Shown: positions 1 to 5,365 of the stretch, in pieces | Numbering within the stretch: position 1 is the stretch's first letter | How the letters are laid out: each line of letters starts with the position of its first letter | DNA from: Dehalococcoidales bacterium | GTDB taxonomy: Bacteria > Chloroflexota > Dehalococcoidia > Dehalococcoidales > Fen-1064 | DNA length: 6,228 nucleotides | Reading direction: 5' to 3' | Assembly: GCA_030667735.1 (NCBI GenBank) | Contig: DAOUVG010000103.1 | Coordinates: 1 to 6,228 of the forward strand | The notes under the pieces: generated by a model | Databases searched by the model: none | What the model was told of the DNA's origin: nothing | What the model saw: the letters and a program-made list of their open reading frames with translations, nothing else | Translations under genes and position numbers: made by a program

Positions 1-228
1 ACACCATACCGGCGGTTGTTATCGGCAGGCATCCTTACTGAGGTCAAGCAACAGGAGCTGGCGGCAATCTATCATCGCCTCAACCCTGCCCTGCTTCTGA
101 GGCAAATCAACGAGAACCTGGAACGATTGTGGGACATGGCAAAATACCCAGCCGTTCAACCAGGGAAAGGTAAATCCAAGGAGGCTTCGGTAACCGGAAT
201 TATGAGGCAACCACTAACCGTTCGGTAA
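1..228 (+). CDS. Transposase/integrase-core protein, C-terminal fragment (5' end outside window)
   Basis: The reading frame is open from base 1 and ends at TAA 226-228, giving 75 residues that begin TPYRRLL. The visible part has the tail typical of DDE integrase-core (rve) transposases: a 'TPY-RLL' segment, a charged helix, an 'LNP-LLLRQI' segment, then 'LERLW-MA' and a basic tail ending 'SVTGIMRQP'. The catalytic DDE domain would lie upstream, so activity cannot be judged. A TTG at 16 could act as a start, but the frame continues upstream in the same protein style, so this is a truncated gene and not a small one. It probably cuts and joins the ends of its own insertion element. The family is uncertain (IS481/IS3-like or ISNCY-like), assigned from recall of the C-terminal pattern. 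Confidence 0.72.
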   Translation, partial: TPYRRLLSAGILTEVKQQELAAIYHRLNPALLLRQINENLERLWDMAKYPAVQPGKGKSKEASVTGIMRQPLTVR

Positions 229-248
229 CAGTTTCTTTTGACGCAACA
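1..248 (+). mobile_element. Right end of an insertion sequence (partial)
   Basis: The transposase fragment stops at 228, and the next 20 bases end in TTTTGACGCAACA (236-248). Read on the other strand this begins TGTTGCGTCAAAAG, the TG...CA style expected of an insertion-sequence terminus. A transposase stop codon about 20 bases from the end is usual for compact elements. The left end and any target duplication are outside the window, so the boundary at 248 is inferred and could be off by several bases. Confidence 0.45.
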
Positions 249-299
249 CGGTCAGTCCGGTATGCGGGTGTCCGGTACATCAGTGACACTCCAGTACAG

Positions 300-316
300 C
301 CGGTGCTGGCCACCGG
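300..316. repeat. Hairpin, 6-bp stem
   Basis: CCGGTG (300-305) and CACCGG (311-316) are perfectly complementary around the 5-nt loop CTGGC. No T-run follows, so it is a poor intrinsic terminator. The 3' arm overlaps ACCGGA (312-317), which could pair instead with TCCGGT at 271-276 or 256-261, so the folds are mutually exclusive. Confidence 0.5.
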
Positions 317-334
317 AGAATGCCTCATCCCCCG

Positions 335-397
335 TGCCTGCTTCCTAAACAGGAAGAAAAACTTCTCCTCCCTGCTGGGAGGGCGGGTTGTCAGGCA
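335..397 (+). ncRNA. Candidate three-way-junction RNA fold
   Basis: Three perfect 6-bp helices nest without conflict. The closing stem is TGCCTG 335-340 with CAGGCA 392-397. It is directly followed by CTTCCT 341-346 with AGGAAG 351-356 (loop AAAC), then CCTCCC 367-372 with GGGAGG 377-382 (loop TGCT), extendable by a GU pair at 366/383. The first inner hairpin abuts the closing stem and could stack on it. The strand is assumed, because the helices fit either strand equally. No promoter directly upstream was identified. It may be a small RNA, part of a longer structured transcript, or a DNA cruciform site. Confidence 0.3.
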
Positions 398-404
398 GTG
401 ACCA

Positions 405-427
405 CGACACCTCACTCTGTTGTGTCG
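405..427. repeat. Hairpin, 6-bp stem with 11-nt loop
   Basis: CGACAC (405-410) is the reverse complement of GTGTCG (422-427). It lies just after the three-helix fold. An alternative weaker pairing, AGTGA 397-401 with TCACT 412-416, would exclude it. Its function is unknown. Confidence 0.35.
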
Positions 428-456
428 CCCTGTTTTCCGAATCTGAGCGAGAACAC

Positions 457-475
457 AGTACTACCCGTTGGTACT
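457..475. promoter_or_regulatory. Dyad next to the ribF -35 box (operator candidate)
   Basis: AGTACTA (457-463) faces TGGTACT (469-475) around a 5-nt centre; six of seven positions are Watson-Crick and one is T-G. The dyad ends five bases before the -35 hexamer, a position where an activator or repressor could bind. A related AGTAC-ACCCG string occurs after the ribF and aminotransferase stop codons. The operator role is inference. Confidence 0.3.
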
Positions 476-480
476 TCCGG

Positions 481-509
481 TTGACGCCCAAATACCCTTA
501 TGATAATAT
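481..509 (+). promoter_or_regulatory. Sigma-70-type promoter for ribF (extended -10)
   Basis: The -35 hexamer TTGACG (481-486) matches the consensus in five of six positions. A 17-nt spacer leads to TAATAT (504-509), which is preceded by TGA (501-503), an extended -10 element. The surrounding 490-515 stretch is clearly more A+T-rich than its neighbours. Transcription would start near 516, giving a leader of about 108 nt before ribF. No equally good promoter was seen in the later gaps, so this may serve the whole five-gene run. Confidence 0.7.
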
Positions 510-581
510 TAAAAGCACCTTAGCCATGAGACAACTGCCGGCGTTTTACCAGTTTCCCTTATCAATCCTCATCGTTGGCTG

Positions 582-617
582 TTCCCTGTCTTTTCACAGG
601 CAATTGTGCTCAGGGGA
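582..617 (+). promoter_or_regulatory. Possible RBS-sequestering switch in the ribF leader
   Basis: TTCCCTG (582-588) can pair with CAGGGGA (611-617), which contains most of the ribF Shine-Dalgarno sequence, through seven pairs including one GU. CCTGT (585-589) can instead pair with ACAGG (596-600) around a 6-nt loop, which would free the ribosome-binding site. The two folds exclude each other. The conserved FMN-riboswitch core was looked for and not seen, so any ligand or trigger is unknown. Confidence 0.33.
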
Positions 618-623
618 GAACCT

Positions 624-1562
624 ATGCGGGTAGAGGAAGAGCTGGACCAGTTATCACACGAAAAAGACATACTGCTGGCTGTCGGTGTCTTCGATGGGGT
701 TCACCTCGGGCACAAGTATCTGCTCTCACAGCTCATGGAACAGGCCGGACAAGAAGCATTGCTGAGCGGCGTAGTTACCTTCCGACAGCACCCCCGAGAG
801 GTGCTCTCACCCGGAACGGAGCTACCCTATCTGACCACCTTTGACCAGAAAGCCGACCTCCTTAAGAAGGAGGGCATCGACATGGTCGTCAGTCTGTCCT
901 TCACCCCCGAACTGGCGCGACTTACTGCCCGGGAGTTCATTCTGCTGTTGAAGAAGCACCTGCGGATGCGTGGGCTGGTTGTTGGGCCTGACTTCACTCT
1001 GGGCCGGGGGAGAGAAGGCAATACAGATGCTCTGCGGCAGTTGGGGCAAGAGTTGGGTTTCAGCATGACGGTAATATCTCCCAGGATGATTGGTGGTGAA
1101 ATGGTCAGTAGTACCGCTATCAGGAATGCCCTGGCGGATGGTAAAATAGAGAAAGTGGTGAAGCTGCTCGGTCGCCCTTATAGCCTCCAGAATACCGTGA
1201 CCACGGGCGCCGGACGGGGCAAAGGGCTGGGTTTTCCCACCGCTAATCTGAAGATGAACCAGCGACAGGCTCTACCGCCCGACGGTGTCTACGCAACCTG
1301 GGCCTATGTCAACGGCCAGGCCTATGAATCGATGACCAATATCGGCAGGCGGCCTACTTTTGGGGAGAACGAACGTAATATCGAGGTGTTTCTACTCAAC
1401 TATCATGGAAATCTGTATAATCAGGAAATGAAGGTCGATATCATAGCGAGGCTTCGTGAGGAGAAGCGTTTTGATACCGTTGATGAGCTTAAGAAGCAGA
1501 TAGCCGAAGATGTAAAGCGGGGAAAGGCCATACTGAATACCCAGGATAAGGAATCGGTATGA
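624..1562 (+). CDS. ribF: Bifunctional riboflavin kinase / FAD synthetase
   Basis: A cytoplasmic enzyme of 312 residues, a normal length for the family. It phosphorylates riboflavin to FMN and then adenylylates FMN to FAD. The N-terminal nucleotidyltransferase domain shows GVFDGVHLGH (residues 21-30, with the HxGH motif), a GPDF-LGRGREG segment near 121-132, and SSTAIR (162-167). The C-terminal riboflavin kinase domain starts near 183 and shows GAGRGKGLGFPTAN (195-208), PPDGVY (218-223), NIGRRPTFGE (239-248) and the likely catalytic Glu254 in 'NIEVFLLN'. All core motifs are present. The usual 'DLYG' stretch reads 'NLYN', a mild variation. ATG 624 is chosen because AGGGGAG lies at 612-618; an upstream GTG at 606 in the same frame would precede that ribosome-binding site. 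It is probably the first gene of the run, 69 nt before the aminotransferase. Confidence 0.95.
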   Translation: MRVEEELDQLSHEKDILLAVGVFDGVHLGHKYLLSQLMEQAGQEALLSGVVTFRQHPREVLSPGTELPYLTTFDQKADLLKKEGIDMVVSLSFTPELARLTAREFILLLKKHLRMRGLVVGPDFTLGRGREGNTDALRQLGQELGFSMTVISPRMIGGEMVSSTAIRNALADGKIEKVVKLLGRPYSLQNTVTTGAGRGKGLGFPTANLKMNQRQALPPDGVYATWAYVNGQAYESMTNIGRRPTFGENERNIEVFLLNYHGNLYNQEMKVDIIARLREEKRFDTVDELKKQIAEDVKRGKAILNTQDKESV

Positions 1563-1631
1563 GTACACCCGTAGTTCGGATGTCGGTAGAACGGCGTACT
1601 ATTGAATAACGCAGAATAGAGAGGGAGAGAA

Positions 1632-2711
1632 ATGGAAAACTTACGTATTCCGGGACCAACACCCTGTCCTGATGAAGTACTTCAGGCAATGACCAAGCAG
1701 ATGATTAATCACCGGGGTCCGGAGTTTGCCCGGATGCTGAACCGGGTCACGGAAAGTCTGAAGATACTGTTCCAGACCAAGAATGACGTCTTCCTGCTTA
1801 CCTGCTCGGGAACGGGCGGCCTGGAAGCAGCCGTGGTCAATACCCTGTCGCCGGGGGACATCGTACTTTCCGTGTCTATCGGAGTGTTTGGTGACCGTTT
1901 TACATCCATCGCTGAGCAGTACGGTGCCGAAGTAATCCCGCTGAAGTTCGAATGGGGCAAAGCGGCAGACCCGGACGAAGTACGGCGTGCCCTGGAGAAG
2001 GAACCGAAGATAAAGGCGGTTCTGGTTACTCATAATGAGACCTCGACCGGTGTCACCAATGACCTGGCCTCGCTAAGCTCGGTAATAAAGGAGTTTGATA
2101 AGCTGCTAATCGTCGATGCTATCAGCAGCCTGGGGTCAATCAACCTGCCCGTAGATGAATGGGGTTGTGATATTGCTATTACCGGTTCTCAGAAAGGCTG
2201 GATGGCCCCGCCGGGGCTGGCTATGGTCAGTGTCAGCGAAGCGGCATGGCAGGCGCATGCTAATGCCAGGATGCCCCGCTTCTACTGGGACTTCTCACGG
2301 GCCAGGAACTACCTGGAAAAGGGTCAGACACCGTGGACACCGGCAGTTTCCACTGTGTATGCCATGAATGCCTCGCTGGGAATGATGATTGATAAAGGTC
2401 TCCCCAACATTATCGCCCATCACGCCCGGATTGGTCAGATGGCACGCGATGGGGCGAAGTCGCTCGGGCTGACACTTTTCGCTGATGAGAACTTCGCCTC
2501 CAACACAGTCACCGCAATCAACGCTCCGGAAGGCGTCAATGCGAATGACTTACGCAAAATCCTACTGGCGGAGAATGAGATAGTCCTCGGTGGTGGTCAA
2601 CAAAGCCTTGATGGTATGATATTCCGTATCGGGCACCTGGGTATGGTGGCCGAAGAGGATATCCAGGCAGTAATTGTGGCTCTTAAGGGAGCGTTGGCTA
2701 AAGTACGCTAG
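1632..2711 (+). CDS. Class V PLP aminotransferase (serine-pyruvate/alanine-glyoxylate type; likely phosphoserine aminotransferase role)
   Basis: A fold-type I, PLP-dependent cytoplasmic aminotransferase of 359 residues, the usual length for the serine-pyruvate/alanine-glyoxylate branch of class V. It shows PGPTPCP at 7-13, SGTGGLEAA at 59-67 (cofactor phosphate region), HNETSTG at 134-140, the cofactor-ring aspartate Asp162 in 'IVDAISSLG', the Schiff-base Lys188 in 'GSQKGW', and the carboxylate-binding arginine in FRIGHLG (331-337). The start is supported by GAGGGAG at 1621-1627. Placement 72 nt before serA suggests it transaminates 3-phosphohydroxypyruvate with glutamate to phosphoserine, in place of classical SerC. 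A comparable serA plus class V aminotransferase pairing is known in other bacteria such as Thermotoga (from recall). Alanine-glyoxylate or serine-glyoxylate activity remains possible. The class is sure; the substrate is inferred from context. Confidence 0.9.
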   Translation: MENLRIPGPTPCPDEVLQAMTKQMINHRGPEFARMLNRVTESLKILFQTKNDVFLLTCSGTGGLEAAVVNTLSPGDIVLSVSIGVFGDRFTSIAEQYGAEVIPLKFEWGKAADPDEVRRALEKEPKIKAVLVTHNETSTGVTNDLASLSSVIKEFDKLLIVDAISSLGSINLPVDEWGCDIAITGSQKGWMAPPGLAMVSVSEAAWQAHANARMPRFYWDFSRARNYLEKGQTPWTPAVSTVYAMNASLGMMIDKGLPNIIAHHARIGQMARDGAKSLGLTLFADENFASNTVTAINAPEGVNANDLRKILLAENEIVLGGGQQSLDGMIFRIGHLGMVAEEDIQAVIVALKGALAKVR

Positions 2712-2783
2712 GAGTACATCACCCGAACAACGTTACCGTAGAACAACTGAAATCAGGTTACCTGGTAGTGGTAGAGGTCCCGA

Positions 2784-4385
2784 ATGCAACTTAGAATGAA
2801 AAATGCAGCATTGAAGGTACTTATAGCCGACCCTATCGCCGATGAAGGCGTAGATATCCTGCGTGGTATCGCCGAGGTGGATATCAGGCCGGGTCTCAAA
2901 CCTGATGAGTTAATTGCCATCATCGGTGACTACGATGCCCTGATTGTGCGCAGCCAGACACAGGTTACCGCCGACGTAATTGAGGCCGGTAAGAAACTCC
3001 AGGTCATCGGCCGGGCCGGGGTGGGTATCGACAATATCGACCTTAGCGAGGCTACCCGACGGGGCATTGTCGTTGTCAACGCGCCCACCGGTAATACCGT
3101 TTCCGCAGCCGAACACACCATAGCCCTGATGCTTGCGCTGGCCCGTCATATCCCCCAGGCAAACGCGGCACTCAAGAACGGGGCCTGGCAGAGAAGCAAG
3201 TTCATGGGAACCGAGGTGAAGAACAAGACGCTGGGCGTCATCGGGCTGGGCAATGTCGGCTCCGAGGTGACCAGGCGCGCCCGGGGTCTGGAGATGAGAG
3301 TCATCGGGCAGGACCCCTTTATCTCCGTAGAACGGGCTGCTAACCTGCAGGTGGAGATTGTTTCCCTGAAACAACTGCTCAAGGAGTCCGACTTTATTAC
3401 GCTGCACCTGCCGTTGACGCCGAAGACCAGGGGGTTTATCGGTCCCAAGGAGCTAGCCCTGGTCAAGCCAACCGTACGTATTATTAACTGCGCCCGCGGT
3501 GGACTGATTGACGAGGAGTTGCTGGCCCGAGCAGTGGCGGAGCAGAAGATAGCCGGTGCCGCTGTTGACGTCTTTGCCGAGGAACCTACTACTGAGAGCG
3601 CACTTTTCAGTGTGGACGAGGTTATCGTTACGCCTCACCTCGGTGCCTCCACTACGGAGGCCCAGGCAATGGCAGCCATGGACGTTGCCGAGCAGGTGGT
3701 TGCCCTGTTCAACGGAGAGCCGGCTCGATACGCGGTGAACATCCCCTTTGCCTCCACGGAGACAATGAGGGTACTGTCACCCTATATGGAGGCGGCCGCT
3801 AAGGGTGGCAATCTCATGCATCAGCTCATCGAGGGGCAGATGAGCCGGATTCGCATAAAGTATGAGGGTGAGATTGCCAACTACGATACCAACGCCCTCA
3901 AGGCGTCAGCACTGGAAGGTCTGCTGGGGGGTGTCAGTGAGGAGCGGGTCAATATAGTGAATGCTAATCTGGTGGCTGCCCGGCGGGGTATCACCGTGGT
4001 GGAAGAAAAGGAGTCCGTCTGCCGGAACTACGCCAGCCTGATTACGCTTGAGGCGACAACCAGCAGCGGCGTCACTACCGTTGCTGTGACCGTGATGAGA
4101 GATGAATCGCATATCGTCCGGGTCGATAACTACTGGACAGATATCGTGCCCTATGGCGGCTATTTCCTGTTCAGCGACCACCTGGACCGCCCCGGTCTCC
4201 TCGGTACCGTGGGCAGGATAACCGGTGACGCGGATATAAACATCAGCTATATGTATGTATCCCGCCTCAAACCAAGAGGACAGGCACTAATGATAATAGC
4301 GCTTGACGAGCCTTTGCCGGAAGAACAACTACAGCAGATGCTGGCCCTCCCCGATATACATACTGCCAAAGTCGTGCGGCTGTAG
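2784..4385 (+). CDS. serA: D-3-phosphoglycerate dehydrogenase with ASB and ACT domains
   Basis: Oxidises 3-phosphoglycerate to 3-phosphohydroxypyruvate with NAD+, the entry step of serine synthesis. At 533 residues it is the long, type I form. A split substrate domain (about 10-105 and 295-325) surrounds the nucleotide-binding domain, which has GLGNVG at 154-159 followed by Asp177 at the end of the next strand. Catalytic residues are Arg238 in NCARGG, Glu267 in DVFAEEP and His285 in TPHLGAST. Residues of about 325-455 fit the intervening ASB (allosteric substrate-binding) domain. Residues 460-533 form an ACT domain with DRPGLLGTVGRI and INI motifs, which in this family commonly mediates serine feedback. 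ATG 2784 is preferred because AGAGG lies at 2773-2777; the in-frame ATG at 2796 has no comparable site. It is the partner of the preceding aminotransferase. No serB-like phosphatase lies in the window. Confidence 0.95.
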   Translation: MQLRMKNAALKVLIADPIADEGVDILRGIAEVDIRPGLKPDELIAIIGDYDALIVRSQTQVTADVIEAGKKLQVIGRAGVGIDNIDLSEATRRGIVVVNAPTGNTVSAAEHTIALMLALARHIPQANAALKNGAWQRSKFMGTEVKNKTLGVIGLGNVGSEVTRRARGLEMRVIGQDPFISVERAANLQVEIVSLKQLLKESDFITLHLPLTPKTRGFIGPKELALVKPTVRIINCARGGLIDEELLARAVAEQKIAGAAVDVFAEEPTTESALFSVDEVIVTPHLGASTTEAQAMAAMDVAEQVVALFNGEPARYAVNIPFASTETMRVLSPYMEAAAKGGNLMHQLIEGQMSRIRIKYEGEIANYDTNALKASALEGLLGGVSEERVNIVNANLVAARRGITVVEEKESVCRNYASLITLEATTSSGVTTVAVTVMRDESHIVRVDNYWTDIVPYGGYFLFSDHLDRPGLLGTVGRITGDADINISYMYVSRLKPRGQALMIIALDEPLPEEQLQQMLALPDIHTAKVVRL

Positions 4386-4421
4386 CAGCAGCCGTCCAGG
4401 ATACTGAAGAAATACAGCAAG

Positions 4422-4447
4422 AGCACCGTCTTCCGGAGGATGGTGTT
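4422..4447 (+). promoter_or_regulatory. 26-nt near-perfect palindrome between serA and the first crotonase
   Basis: Bases 4422-4434 pair with 4435-4447 in register across thirteen positions: ten Watson-Crick and three G-T pairs. The centre is TCCGGA. As RNA it would form a strong hairpin with a small loop. Only TGTTGTCC follows, so it is not a standard intrinsic terminator. It ends 14 nt before the AGGAGGT ribosome-binding site of the next gene. It may be an operator, an RNA-processing or stability hairpin, or a weak attenuator. The mismatches being all G-T favours an RNA role. Confidence 0.45.
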
Positions 4448-4476
4448 GTCCGACCAGGAACAGGAGGTAAACAGTT

Positions 4477-5283
4477 ATGGCGTTTCAAGGGTGGTTACTG
4501 GAGAAGAATGAGGGAGTTGCCACGGTAACCATGAATGCACCCGATAAGCTCAATGCCATCAACCGGGATATGTCTATGAACCTGCCTCTGGTAGCTGACG
4601 AACTGGCCAAGGATGATGAAATCAGGGTGGTGATTGTTACCGGTGCGGGGCGGGGCTTCTGCTCCGGTGCCGATGTCTCCATGATGGCCGGTGGTGGTAT
4701 TGCTGCCGCGGGCGGTCCCCAGGTCTCCCGGCACCAGCGCCTCCAGGTAACCGGATGGCCTCACGCTGACGTCTTTCCCCACCTGGACAAACCCGTAATC
4801 GCGGCCATAAACGGCCCCTGCGTGGGAGGCGGTCTCTCACTGGCCCTGAGCTGTGATATCCGTATAGCCGCAGAGGACGCTTTCTTCAGCGTTGCTCAGG
4901 TGTCCCGGGCTCTGGTCCCGGACTTCGGCCTGACCTACTACCTGCCGCTGGCAGTCGGACTCTCTAAGGCCATGGAGCTGATGTTCACCGCAGAGCGGTT
5001 CACCGCTGCCGATGCCAGGGAGTTCGGGATGGTGAGCCAGGTGGTGCCACCCGACGAACTGATGAATGCTGCCAACGAGCTTGCCGCCAGGATTGCCGCA
5101 CAGGCTCCGGTATCCGTTAGCCTGACCAAGAGGATGGTATGGCGCAGTATGTTTGACAGCCTTGACCGGCAACTCGACCTGGAGACGTGGGCGACACGCA
5201 TAGCCTCCCAGACGGAGGACCACAGGGAGAGCGTACGCGCCTTCTTAAATAAGGAGCCGATGCCCAGGTATAAAGGCCGCTAG
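4477..5283 (+). CDS. Crotonase-family protein (enoyl-CoA hydratase/isomerase-like), paralogue 1
   Basis: A 268-residue single-domain crotonase-fold protein, a normal length, acting on an unknown acyl-CoA in the cytoplasm. It shows 'VTMNAPDKLNA' (17-27), the first oxyanion-hole segment GRGFCSGADVSMM (58-70), and the second, INGPCVGGGLSLALSCD (111-127). Both glutamates of classical enoyl-CoA hydratase are absent: the 'GcEL' position reads L/S (120-121) and the 'PE' position reads AQ (140-141). Asp149 in 'ALVPDFGLTYYLP' matches the PaaG-type 'IPD' aspartate, so isomerase-like chemistry is more likely than hydration. A Gly/Ala-rich loop at 71-80 is longer than in the paralogue downstream. The start is set by AGGAGGT at 4462-4468. 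It follows serA by 91 nt and precedes paralogue 2 by 82 nt. The fold is certain; the reaction is not. Confidence 0.92.
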   Translation: MAFQGWLLEKNEGVATVTMNAPDKLNAINRDMSMNLPLVADELAKDDEIRVVIVTGAGRGFCSGADVSMMAGGGIAAAGGPQVSRHQRLQVTGWPHADVFPHLDKPVIAAINGPCVGGGLSLALSCDIRIAAEDAFFSVAQVSRALVPDFGLTYYLPLAVGLSKAMELMFTAERFTAADAREFGMVSQVVPPDELMNAANELAARIAAQAPVSVSLTKRMVWRSMFDSLDRQLDLETWATRIASQTEDHRESVRAFLNKEPMPRYKGR

Positions 5284-5306
5284 GACAAACCGAGTCCTAC
5301 CGTATG

Positions 5307-5350
5307 GATGCTGGAGCGGGACGAAAGAGCATCATTGTATCCCCGCTCCA
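5307..5350 (+). promoter_or_regulatory. Interleaved helices (candidate H-type pseudoknot) abutting the second crotonase RBS
   Basis: GATGCT (5307-5312) pairs with AGCATC (5328-5333), and GGAGCGGG (5313-5320) pairs with CCCGCTCC (5342-5349); T5312-A5350 can extend the second helix. The arms alternate in the order of an H-type pseudoknot, with connecting stretches of about 0-1, 7 and 8 nt, so both helices could coexist if the first loses its last pair. The structure ends one or two bases before AAGGA (5352-5356), the ribosome-binding site of the gene at 5366. There is no T-run, so it is not an intrinsic terminator. It may control translation, or may simply be a stable intergenic hairpin. Confidence 0.4.
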
Positions 5351-5365
5351 TAAGGATGGCACCTG

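Larger units (their letters stand above)
249..480. other. Gene-free stretch rich in inverted repeats
   Basis: No open frame here has a ribosome-binding site or a recognisable protein. The stretch is instead filled with short perfect helices. GTCCGGTA occurs twice (255-262 and 270-277). TCCGGT 271-276 can pair with ACCGGA 312-317. CCGGTG 300-305 pairs with CACCGG 311-316. A three-helix fold spans 335-397. CGACAC 405-410 pairs with GTGTCG 422-427, and AGTACTA 457-463 pairs with 469-475 (one GU). It lies between the insertion-sequence end and the ribF promoter, so it is not in the ribF leader. It may be an unrecognised structured RNA, a terminator region, or debris of a mobile element. I do not recognise an RNA family. 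Confidence 0.5.

Noticed and set aside
606..623. GTG at 606 as the ribF start
   Set aside because: It lies upstream of the AGGGGAG ribosome-binding site that serves ATG 624, and the extra residues would translate that site.
516..623. FMN riboswitch in front of ribF
   Set aside because: The leader is short and none of the conserved FMN-element core segments are visible.
388..633. 81-codon + strand open frame in the upstream region
   Set aside because: It runs through the ribF promoter and into the ribF start, has no ribosome-binding site, and its composition is not protein-like except for a short hydrophobic patch.
1562..1600. AGTAC/GTACT hairpin after ribF as a terminator
   Set aside because: The inner pairing is interrupted and no T-run follows; at most it is part of the loose recurring motif.
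2910..3407. 165-codon minus-strand open frame inside serA
   Set aside because: It is a shadow of the well-supported serA frame, with no ribosome-binding site and no family resemblance.
5312..5350. Intrinsic terminator between the crotonases
   Set aside because: The 9-bp stem is separated by 21 nt and is followed by AGGA, a ribosome-binding site, not a T-run.
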